Of a stretch of DNA of 7,196 bases, positions 1 to 5,467 are shown piece by piece. Every line of letters starts with the position of its first letter. Positions within the stretch are counted from its first letter, which is position 1. The position numbers and the translations under genes were made by a program. The stretch comes from an uncultured Campylobacter sp. Lineage in GTDB: Bacteria; Campylobacterota; Campylobacteria; Campylobacterales; Campylobacteraceae. The stretch lies in the NCBI RefSeq assembly GCF_938017705.1, contig NZ_CALIIS010000031.1:1-7196 (forward strand), read 5' to 3'. The notes under the pieces are model-generated. The model had not been told where the DNA came from, ran no database searches, and worked only from the letters and a program-made list of their open reading frames with translations.

Positions 1-51
1 TTCATCGATATCGAAGAGCTTATCAAAGCCAAGGCGGGCAGCCGTGAATAG
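1..51 (+). CDS. C-terminal end of an upstream gene (partial), possibly a UPF0763/DUF2603 protein
   Basis: Frame 1 is open from the window edge to a TAG at 49-51 and encodes 16 residues ending IKAKAGSRE. Its stop overlaps the GTG start of hemN by 8 bases, an arrangement typical of translationally coupled genes. The fragment is too short to recognise from sequence. The UPF0763/DUF2603 suggestion rests only on gene order: in Helicobacter pylori a gene of that family (HP0664) directly precedes hemN (HP0665) and a glpC-like gene (HP0666). A short open frame can occur by chance, so the coding call itself is moderate. Confidence 0.5.
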   Translation, partial: FIDIEELIKAKAGSRE

Positions 52-1408
52 CATAGACTTTGACGCTTACGCGAAATTTTCACGCCCGGGGCCTCGCTAC
101 ACGAGCTATCCCACCGCTTTGGAATTTAGCGAAAATTTCAGTTACGACGAGTATTTGAACGAGCTGAAAAATCAGAAAAGCTCTACGCCCCTGTCGCTTT
201 ACTTTCACATGCCGTTTTGCCGCTCCGCCTGTTATTTTTGCGGCTGCAACGTAATCTACACCGGCAAGCGCGACAAGATGGATCGGTATTTGGACTATAT
301 CGAGCGCGAAATGCAAATTTTAAGCAGCATCGTGGACGGCTCGCGCCAGGTCGTGCAGATGCACTTCGGCGGCGGCACGCCTACGTATTTTAGCGCCGAA
401 CAGCTCGCGCGCCACATAAAAAATATCAAAAAATATTTTAAAAGCTTCAGCCCCGAAGCCGAGATCAGCTGCGAGATCGATCCGCGATTTTTAAACGCCG
501 AACAGCTCGACGTGCTTGTTTCAAACGGCTTTAATCGCATCAGCTACGGCGTGCAGGATTTCGACGAGCGCGTGCAAAAGGAGATCCACCGCATCCAGCC
601 TTTCGAGCTTACTAGGGACGTCATAGCCATGGCGCGCGAGAGGGGGATAAAATCGATAAATATGGATCTGATCTACGGCCTTCCGTATCAGAGCCTAGCT
701 AGCTTTAAGCGCACGCTGGAGCTTGCGCTTTCGCTTGATCCGGACCGCTTTGCGATCTTTAACTACGCGCACGTGCCGTGGATCAAAAAATCTATGCGTA
801 AATTTGACGAAACGACCTTGCCGGAGCCTAAAGTGAAGCTTGAAATTTTAAAATTTACGCACGATTTTTTGAGCGCGAACGGATACGAGATGATCGGTAT
901 GGATCACTACTCAAAGCCCGCGGACGAGCTTCATACTGCACTTAAAAACGGCTCGCTACACCGCAATTTCCAGGGCTATACGACCAAGGGCGGCGCCAAT
1001 CTGATCGGCATCGGGCTAACTAGCATCGGCGAAGGCGCGCGCCACTACGCGCAAAATTTCAAAGATATGGACGCTTACGAGGCCGCGATAGATGCGGGCA
1101 GGCTGCCGTATTGCAGGGGCGTTTTGCTAAATGAAGAGGATCTGCTGCGTAAAGAGGTGATTATGGGGCTGATGAGTAATTTTTGCGTAGATATAGAGGC
1201 GATCGAGGAGAAATTTAAGATAAAATTTTTCGAGCATTTCGGCGCGAGCCTAAAGCAGCTTGAGGCGCTAAAGGATTTCGTACAAGTCTCGCCGCATAGA
1301 ATTTCAGTAACGCCTACCGGCACGCTTTTGATCCGTAATATCGCGATGTGCTTTGATGAGTATATGGATAAAAATTTGGGCGAAAAGCGCTTTTCTAAAA
1401 CCGTCTAA
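44..1408 (+). CDS. hemN: Oxygen-independent coproporphyrinogen III dehydrogenase (radical SAM)
   Basis: HemN oxidatively decarboxylates coproporphyrinogen III to protoporphyrinogen IX without O2, using S-adenosylmethionine and a [4Fe-4S] cluster in the cytoplasm; this suits heme synthesis in a microaerophile or anaerobe. The 454-residue length matches the family (E. coli 457). The N-terminal GPRYTSYPTALEFSE is nearly identical to E. coli HemN. The radical SAM motif is CRSACYFCGC, with Cys59, Cys63 and Cys66 as cluster ligands and the HemN-typical Cys68 after them. The SAM-binding GGGTPTY lies at 109-115. The block LHRNFQGYTT (about 304-313), typical of true HemN rather than HemW, and the C-terminal LLIRNIAMCFDEY are both present, so HemW is unlikely. 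The start is GTG at 44, overlapping the upstream stop, with a weak AAGG at 31-34. The next gene begins 11 bases after the stop, consistent with one operon. Its promoter lies outside the window. Confidence 0.97.
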   Translation: MNSIDFDAYAKFSRPGPRYTSYPTALEFSENFSYDEYLNELKNQKSSTPLSLYFHMPFCRSACYFCGCNVIYTGKRDKMDRYLDYIEREMQILSSIVDGSRQVVQMHFGGGTPTYFSAEQLARHIKNIKKYFKSFSPEAEISCEIDPRFLNAEQLDVLVSNGFNRISYGVQDFDERVQKEIHRIQPFELTRDVIAMARERGIKSINMDLIYGLPYQSLASFKRTLELALSLDPDRFAIFNYAHVPWIKKSMRKFDETTLPEPKVKLEILKFTHDFLSANGYEMIGMDHYSKPADELHTALKNGSLHRNFQGYTTKGGANLIGIGLTSIGEGARHYAQNFKDMDAYEAAIDAGRLPYCRGVLLNEEDLLRKEVIMGLMSNFCVDIEAIEEKFKIKFFEHFGASLKQLEALKDFVQVSPHRISVTPTGTLLIRNIAMCFDEYMDKNLGEKRFSKTV

Positions 1409-1419
1409 GCGGCGCGGCT

Positions 1420-2724
1420 ATGAGTAGGGCAAAGCTTGGAGCGTTCGATTTTGCGGCACTTAGCGAGCGTTGCGTAAAATGTGGTAAATGCATCCAAGTC
1501 TGCACGGTTCATGGCATTAACGGCGATGAAGTAACGAGCCCGCGCGGATTTGTGGATCTTTTGGGCGCTTACGGCAGAAATGAGCTAAAGCTTGATAAAA
1601 ACACTAAGAAATTTTTTGAGAGCTGCTTTTTATGCACCAACTGCGTAGATATTTGCGGCGAGTCTTTGCCCATAGATACGGCAATCGAGAATGTTCGCGC
1701 GCGCATTGCGGAGAAATTTGGCATCGCGTGGTACAAAAAAGCTGCGTTTTGGCTGCTCGGGCACCGCAAAGCGCTGGATCTAGCAGCAGCGCTTGGATAC
1801 GTGTTTCTTAGCTGTGGCTTTAAGATGCGAAAAGATACGCAAAGCTCTATGTCGCCTAGATTTGACTTGCCACTACTTAAAAAAGAGCGCTTGCTACCTG
1901 CGCTTGCAAAAAAGAGTTTTATGAACTCGCACGCAGAATTTATCGACAACGGCGGCGAAAAAACTATCGGAATTTTTATAGGCTGCATGGCAAACTACGC
2001 TTACACGGGCGTAGGCGAGGCGGTTTTACATATCGCGCGAGCGCTAAAGCTAAACGTAAATTTGATGAAGGAACAAGCCTGTTGCGGCGCTCCTGCGTAT
2101 TTTACGGGAGATTTTGCAGCGGTTGGACGCGCGGCAAAATTTAATATAGCATATTTCGAAAAAGCTCTGCCTGCTCTTGATGCGATTATCGTGCCCGAGG
2201 CTACGTGCTCTGCGATGTTGCGGGTGGATTACGCGCATTTTTTTGAAAATGAGCCGCGATGGAAAGCCCGTGCGCAAAAGCTTGCGAGTAAAATTTTTAT
2301 GGCGAGCGAATACTTTTATAAATTTACAAACTTAAGTGATCTTTTGATGCGCCGCGGCAAAAGGGCTTTAGCGATTACCTATCACGATCCGTGCCATGCC
2401 CGCAAAATGCAGGGTATTTGGAAAGAACCGCGCGGCTTGCTCGCTCAAAACTACGAAATAACCGAGATGGATGAGCCTAATAAATGCTGCGGATTTGGCG
2501 GCGTGACGATGCAAACCGAGCGCTACGAGCTCGCGCGCGCAGTGGGATTAGCTAAGGCGCGTGCAATGGCAGATCTGCCTGTGCGCGTAGTTTCTGCCGA
2601 GTGCAGTGCGTGCAGGATGCAGCTAAATAACTCGCTTTCTTTAAGTGGCTCGCAGATGAGGTGCGTAAATCCGCTGGAACTCATCGCTGAAGCGCTTGTG
2701 GGCGAGGAAAATTCCAATGGATAA
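1420..2724 (+). CDS. GlpC-like Fe-S oxidoreductase subunit (two 4Fe-4S plus two CCG domains)
   Basis: This 434-residue protein has the GlpC/GlcF/LutA-type layout. Two ferredoxin-type clusters come first: Cys18/21/24/28 (CVKCGKCIQVC) and Cys69/72/75/79 (CFLCTNCVDIC). Two cysteine-rich CCG domains follow: first Cys189 (IGCM), Cys221-222 (ACCGAP) and Cys263, then Cys325 (DPCHARK), Cys356-357 (KCCGFGG) and Cys395/Cys398 (CSAC). The first CCG domain has a single terminal Cys where others have CxxC; as I recall, E. coli GlpC does too. GlpC passes electrons from anaerobic glycerol-3-phosphate dehydrogenase GlpAB to quinone at the membrane. No glpA or glpB lies nearby, so the catalytic partner and substrate are unknown; glycolate, lactate or another 2-hydroxyacid system is possible. 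Residues 105-133 are only mildly hydrophobic and I do not call a membrane helix. The ATG at 1420 follows hemN by 11 bases without a clear Shine-Dalgarno site, suggesting coupling. The hemN-glpC-like pairing recurs in Helicobacter and Campylobacter jejuni (Cj0992c-Cj0991c). Confidence 0.9.
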   Translation: MSRAKLGAFDFAALSERCVKCGKCIQVCTVHGINGDEVTSPRGFVDLLGAYGRNELKLDKNTKKFFESCFLCTNCVDICGESLPIDTAIENVRARIAEKFGIAWYKKAAFWLLGHRKALDLAAALGYVFLSCGFKMRKDTQSSMSPRFDLPLLKKERLLPALAKKSFMNSHAEFIDNGGEKTIGIFIGCMANYAYTGVGEAVLHIARALKLNVNLMKEQACCGAPAYFTGDFAAVGRAAKFNIAYFEKALPALDAIIVPEATCSAMLRVDYAHFFENEPRWKARAQKLASKIFMASEYFYKFTNLSDLLMRRGKRALAITYHDPCHARKMQGIWKEPRGLLAQNYEITEMDEPNKCCGFGGVTMQTERYELARAVGLAKARAMADLPVRVVSAECSACRMQLNNSLSLSGSQMRCVNPLELIAEALVGEENSNG

Positions 2725-2818
2725 ATTTTGCGTTTTAGAAGCTCCTGCATTTCGCCGTCTTTTTACTCAATTCAAATCCTGGGGTAAAATTCTGTGCTTT
2801 TTAAATTTTGGTTTTTAA
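2717..2818 (+). CDS. Possible 33-residue ORF coupled to the end of the glpC-like gene
   Basis: An ATG at 2717 overlaps the preceding stop codon by 8 bases and has a good Shine-Dalgarno match (GAGGAAA, 2704-2710) at suitable spacing, so a ribosome finishing the glpC-like gene could restart here. The frame runs 33 codons, beginning MDKFCVLEAPAFRRLF, to a TAA at 2816-2818. The first half has coding-like composition and the second half drifts into T-rich sequence. I do not recognise it. It may be chance, a tiny coupled peptide, or the intact 5' end of a gene whose remainder has decayed in the spacer. Confidence 0.2.
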   Translation: MDKFCVLEAPAFRRLFTQFKSWGKILCFLNFGF

Positions 2819-3343
2819 AAATTATGATTAAATTTTATCTTTAGCTTGTAAAGGTTGCGGTTTGCGTCTTTGAGCTTTTGGACAAAGTAGCCTGAAGCGG
2901 TGCACGGGGCGGCAAACCCACAAGTTTTGCTCTGCGGCGGGGTTGATTAATATGATTTTAAATACTAAAATTTTGTAGTTTAGAATTTTAGCTGAGGGAT
3001 TTGCGCAAAATTTTAAGGAGTTGAATTGTAGGATGGATTTTGGCAGAATTTTAATTTTATGCGACGTTATTTGAAATTATATGGAATTTGCGGCTAATGG
3101 CTGGAATTTTGATTTATTAATTCGCGTGGATTTGCTTAGCGTTGCAGGATTAAAACGCGAATTTTAAATTTCGTAAAATTTCAAATTAGTTACGCATGGG
3201 CTTCTTGCACTTCGCGGTTCTGACATTGCGGCAAAATTTCTTTCAAAAATGCCAAAGTGCACTATAAAATATATTCATAATTTTTAGCACGAGATATTTA
3301 GCAAAAAAGCTAAGCTAGCGAGATCATGGATTTAAATTTAATT
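2725..3343. other. Long A+T-rich spacer without a convincing gene
   Basis: All six frames are broken by frequent stops and I see no ORF with both a start and coding character. By hand count G+C is about 31 percent over 2941-3300, clearly lower than in hemN. A patch at 2881-2945 reaches about 62 percent G+C, and on the minus strand a 43-codon frame without a start (2946 down to a stop at 2815-2817) reads in a protein-like way (CGFAAPCTASGYFVQKLKD). A 7-base inverted repeat, GGTTTGC at 2859-2865 and GCAAACC at 2912-2918, flanks part of this patch. About 13 RAATTY hexamers occur in the spacer. No tRNA, riboswitch core or known small-RNA signature was recognised. It may be a decayed gene region or a rearrangement junction. 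Confidence 0.6.
3303..3319 (-). terminator. Weak candidate intrinsic terminator of the small minus-strand gene
   Basis: Read on the minus strand, a 4-bp stem GCTA/TAGC with a 3-base loop (complement of 3309-3319) is followed by six T residues (complement of 3303-3308). It lies about 25 bases beyond the stop of the 70-residue gene, which is the right place. The stem is very short, so this is only a candidate. Confidence 0.25.
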
Positions 3344-3556
3344 TTATTCTTGCTCTTTTGCGTCATCTTCAGAGTCCAGCTTTGCTTCTTCGATCAAAAG
3401 CCTGTTGGCTTCGGTAGCCTTTTTTATCTCGCTTAAGTTTTCTTCTATCTTATTTAGGCGCTTTTCAAGGGTATTTAGGCGCTTTTCGGAGCGGGAGATA
3501 AAATAATAAATCAAATAAATCATAAAAACTATTATGATCCAAGGTACGATTTTCAT
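3344..3556 (-). CDS. Small membrane-anchored coiled-coil protein, unknown function
   Basis: This 70-residue protein was not recognised as a named family. It starts MKIVPW, has one hydrophobic helix (about residues 4-20, WIIIVFMIYLIYYF), then a charged heptad-like region (about 22-57, including the near-repeat EKRLNTLEKRLNKIEENL) that should form a coiled coil, and an acidic tail (DSEDDAKEQE). This suggests a bitopic inner-membrane protein that self-assembles or binds a partner through the coil; the topology and role are inferred. The frame extends 28 codons further upstream, but the start at 3556 is preferred because it has AAGGA (3564-3568) 7 bases ahead and because the upstream ATG codons overlap or precede the -10 element at 3588-3593. 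It is divergent from the tRNA-tuf operon. It may resemble small septum- or phage-shock-like anchors in layout only. Confidence 0.75.
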   Translation of the reverse strand: MKIVPWIIIVFMIYLIYYFISRSEKRLNTLEKRLNKIEENLSEIKKATEANRLLIEEAKLDSEDDAKEQE

Positions 3557-3563
3557 ATAAAAT

Positions 3564-3568
3564 TCCTT
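3564..3568 (-). promoter_or_regulatory. Shine-Dalgarno site deciding the start of the 70-residue gene
   Basis: On the minus strand AAGGA lies 7 bases before the ATG at 3556-3554. No comparable site precedes the two upstream in-frame ATG codons, so the shorter protein is preferred. Confidence 0.75.
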
Positions 3569-3587
3569 AAAATTTAAAATTGCGCGC

Positions 3588-3596
3588 ATTATAGCA
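3588..3596 (-). promoter_or_regulatory. Extended -10 promoter for the 70-residue gene
   Basis: The minus strand reads TGCTATAAT, a perfect -10 hexamer with the TGn extension. The -35 position (about 3611-3616) is only TTAAAA. A perfect -10 with no clear -35 is the usual form of sigma70 promoters in Campylobacter. The predicted transcript start is near 3581, giving a leader of about 25 bases that includes the ribosome binding site. Confidence 0.7.
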
Positions 3597-3633
3597 GAAA
3601 TTTTATGAAATTTTAAAATAGGCTGTTTTAGCC

Positions 3634-3662
3634 TTGACAATTGGGGATTTTTCGGTTATAAT
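3634..3662 (+). promoter_or_regulatory. Consensus sigma70 promoter for the tRNA-tuf operon
   Basis: TTGACA at 3634-3639 and TATAAT at 3657-3662 are both perfect hexamers, separated by the optimal 17 bases. The predicted transcription start is about 3669, roughly 14 bases before the first tRNA. The strength fits the stable-RNA and EF-Tu genes it would drive. A perfect -35 is notable because Campylobacter promoters generally lack one. Confidence 0.88.
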
Positions 3663-3682
3663 TGCCACTTCAATTTCAAAAT

Positions 3683-3758
3683 GCTGGTGTAGCTCAGCTG
3701 GTAGAGCTACTGCCTTGTAAGCAGTGGGTCGGCGGTTCGATCCCGTCCACCAGCTCCA
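3683..3758 (+). tRNA. tRNA-Thr (anticodon TGT)
   Basis: This 76-base cloverleaf has acceptor stem GCTGGTG/CACCAGC, anticodon stem ACTGC/GCAGT with loop CTTGTAA (anticodon TGT, reading ACA and probably other ACN codons), T arm GGCGG-TTCGATC-CCGTC, discriminator T and an encoded CCA end. It is first in a four-tRNA cluster leading into tuf. Confidence 0.97.
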
Positions 3759-3794
3759 TTTTTTGTAACAGTGTTTGACCAGATTTCATCAAAG

Positions 3795-3879
<85 letters not shown>

Positions 3880-3891
3880 TGAATTTTTGAT

Positions 3892-3968
3892 GCGGGATTA
3901 GCTCAGTTGGCTAGAGCATCAGCCTTCCAAGCTGAGGGTCGCGGGTTCGAGCCCCGTTTCCCGCTCCA
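3892..3968 (+). tRNA. tRNA-Gly (anticodon TCC)
   Basis: This 77-base tRNA has anticodon stem TCAGC/GCTGA and loop CTTCCAA (anticodon TCC, reading GGA and probably GGG), discriminator T and encoded CCA. The acceptor stem GCGGGAT/TTCCCGC leaves a T-T mismatch at positions 7-66, next to a G-T wobble at 49-65. It begins 12 bases after tRNA-Tyr. Confidence 0.96.
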
Positions 3969-4081
3969 CCATTTAGGTTTACTGGGAGCTGTAAAACTTA
4001 ACTGCTTTTATATGCTTACATAATCTAAATTTTGGTCGCATTGTTGGGTATTGGTAGCGATTTCTCTTTGCCTGAGTTTAG

Positions 4082-4156
<75 letters not shown>

Positions 4157-4202
4157 TAAAATAGAGTCGCTTAGTTTGTTGTGTAATCCACAAATCAATA
4201 AC

Positions 4203-4207
4203 GGAGG
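4203..4207 (+). promoter_or_regulatory. Shine-Dalgarno site deciding the tuf start
   Basis: GGAGG lies 2 bases before a first ATG (4210) and 5 bases before a second ATG (4213). Only the second spacing is practical, and it gives the normal EF-Tu N-terminus MAKEKF. Confidence 0.85.
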
Positions 4208-4212
4208 ATATG

Positions 4213-5412
4213 ATGGCTAAAGAAAAATTTAATCGTAACAAGCCACACGTAAACATTGGTACCATCGGTCACGTTGACCATGGTAAGACTACTTTGACAG
4301 CTGCTATTTCTGCTGTTCTTTCCAGGAAAGGTCTAGCTGAGCTAAAGGACTACGACAATATCGATAACGCTCCAGAGGAAAAAGAGCGCGGTATTACTAT
4401 CGCTACGTCTCACATCGAATATGAGACCGAGAAGCGTCACTATGCTCACGTTGACTGCCCTGGTCACGCCGACTACGTAAAAAATATGATTACCGGCGCG
4501 GCTCAGATGGACGGAGCTATTTTAGTTGTTTCCGCTGCAGATGGTCCTATGCCTCAAACTCGCGAGCACATCTTACTTTCTCGCCAGGTAGGCGTTCCTT
4601 ATATCGTAGTTTTCCTAAACAAAACCGATATGGTCGATGATCCGGATCTTTTAGAGCTAGTCGAAGAGGAAGTTAGAGATCTTTTAAAAGAGTATAAATT
4701 CCCTGGCGACGAAACCCCAATCATTAAAGGCTCTGCCCTTAAGGCTCTTGAGGAAGCTAAGGCCGGACAAGACGGCGAATGGTCTGCAAAGATTATGGAG
4801 CTTATGGACGCGGTTGATAGCTATATTCCAACTCCTGTTCGCGATACCGATAAAGATTTCCTTCTTCCGATCGAAGATATTTTCTCGATTTCCGGTCGTG
4901 GTACCGTTGTAACCGGTAGAATCGAAAAAGGTATAGTTAAAGTTGGCGATACTATCGAGATCGTAGGTATTAAACCTACTCAAACTACTACCGTTACCGG
5001 CGTTGAGATGTTTAGAAAAGAGATGGATCAAGGTGAAGCCGGCGATAACGTAGGTGTTTTATTGCGCGGTACTAAGAAAGAGGAAGTAGAGCGCGGTATG
5101 GTTTTATGCAAACCAAAATCTATCACTCCTCATACTAAATTTGAGGGCGAGGTTTATATCCTAACTAAAGAAGAAGGCGGACGCCATACTCCATTCTTTA
5201 ATAATTATAGACCGCAGTTTTACGTTCGTACTACAGATGTTACCGGTTCGATTACTCTTCCTGAGGGGACCGAGATGGTAATGCCTGGCGATAACGTTAA
5301 AATCACCGTTGAGCTAATTGCTCCGATCGCTCTTGAGCAAGGTACTCGCTTCGCGATTCGCGAAGGCGGTCATACCGTAGGTTCAGGCGTCGTTTCGAAA
5401 ATCATCGCTTAA
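4213..5412 (+). CDS. tuf: Translation elongation factor EF-Tu
   Basis: EF-Tu is the cytoplasmic GTPase that delivers aminoacyl-tRNA to the ribosomal A site. From the second ATG (4213) the protein is 399 residues, the length I recall for Campylobacter EF-Tu; starting at 4210 would add one non-native Met. The GTPase motifs are intact: G1 GHVDHGKT (19-26), switch I RGITI (59-63), G3 DCPGH (81-85, with catalytic His85), G4 NKTD (136-139) and G5 SAL (174-176). Domains 2 and 3 follow, with the conserved blocks VTGRIEKG, GGRHTPF and the C-terminal GGHTVGSGVVSKI. It is the last gene behind the four tRNAs and is followed by a strong terminator. Its codon use favours GCT, GTT and GGT more than the upstream metabolic genes, as expected for very high expression. 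Nothing suggests damage. Confidence 0.99.
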   Translation: MAKEKFNRNKPHVNIGTIGHVDHGKTTLTAAISAVLSRKGLAELKDYDNIDNAPEEKERGITIATSHIEYETEKRHYAHVDCPGHADYVKNMITGAAQMDGAILVVSAADGPMPQTREHILLSRQVGVPYIVVFLNKTDMVDDPDLLELVEEEVRDLLKEYKFPGDETPIIKGSALKALEEAKAGQDGEWSAKIMELMDAVDSYIPTPVRDTDKDFLLPIEDIFSISGRGTVVTGRIEKGIVKVGDTIEIVGIKPTQTTTVTGVEMFRKEMDQGEAGDNVGVLLRGTKKEEVERGMVLCKPKSITPHTKFEGEVYILTKEEGGRHTPFFNNYRPQFYVRTTDVTGSITLPEGTEMVMPGDNVKITVELIAPIALEQGTRFAIREGGHTVGSGVVSKIIA

Positions 5413-5418
5413 TTTTTT

Positions 5419-5452
5419 GCAAGCGGAATTTTAAAATTCCGCTTGCTTTTTT
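5419..5452 (+). terminator. Strong intrinsic terminator after tuf
   Basis: A perfect inverted repeat, GCAAGCGGAATTTT followed directly by its complement AAAATTCCGCTTGC (5419-5446), starts 6 bases after the tuf stop. It would fold as a 12-bp stem with a 4-base TTAA loop and is followed by six T residues (5447-5452). The next gene, rpmG, starts only 15 bases later. A TAAAAT within the hairpin (5432-5437) could double as a -10 element for rpmG, but that is speculative. Confidence 0.88.
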
Positions 5453-5467
5453 ATTCAAGGAAACTAA

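Noticed and set aside
1569..1988. Minus-strand 139-codon ORF inside the glpC-like gene
   Set aside because: It lies wholly opposite a well-supported gene with intact iron-sulfur motifs and has no family resemblance or start signals of its own.
2786..2820. A/T-only inverted repeats with T runs, as a terminator after the glpC-like gene
   Set aside because: The stems lack G-C pairs and would be unstable; such words are frequent throughout the spacer.
2846..2945. Structured RNA such as a riboswitch or signal-recognition-particle RNA in the G+C-rich patch
   Set aside because: I found none of the conserved core sequences of common families; only a 7-base inverted repeat with a long loop is present.
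3081..3167. 28-codon plus-strand ORF starting MEFAANGW
   Set aside because: No Shine-Dalgarno site, short length and A+T-rich noncoding composition; likely chance.
3557..3640. 28-residue N-terminal extension of the small minus-strand protein
   Set aside because: Its start codons overlap or lie upstream of the -10 promoter element and lack a Shine-Dalgarno site; the shorter form has both signals in the right order.
3996..4024. Possible promoter before tRNA-Thr(GGT), with CATAAT at 4019-4024
   Set aside because: The -10 match is partial and no -35 is visible; the strong promoter at 3634-3662 explains transcription of the cluster. A weak internal promoter in this 113-base gap cannot be excluded.
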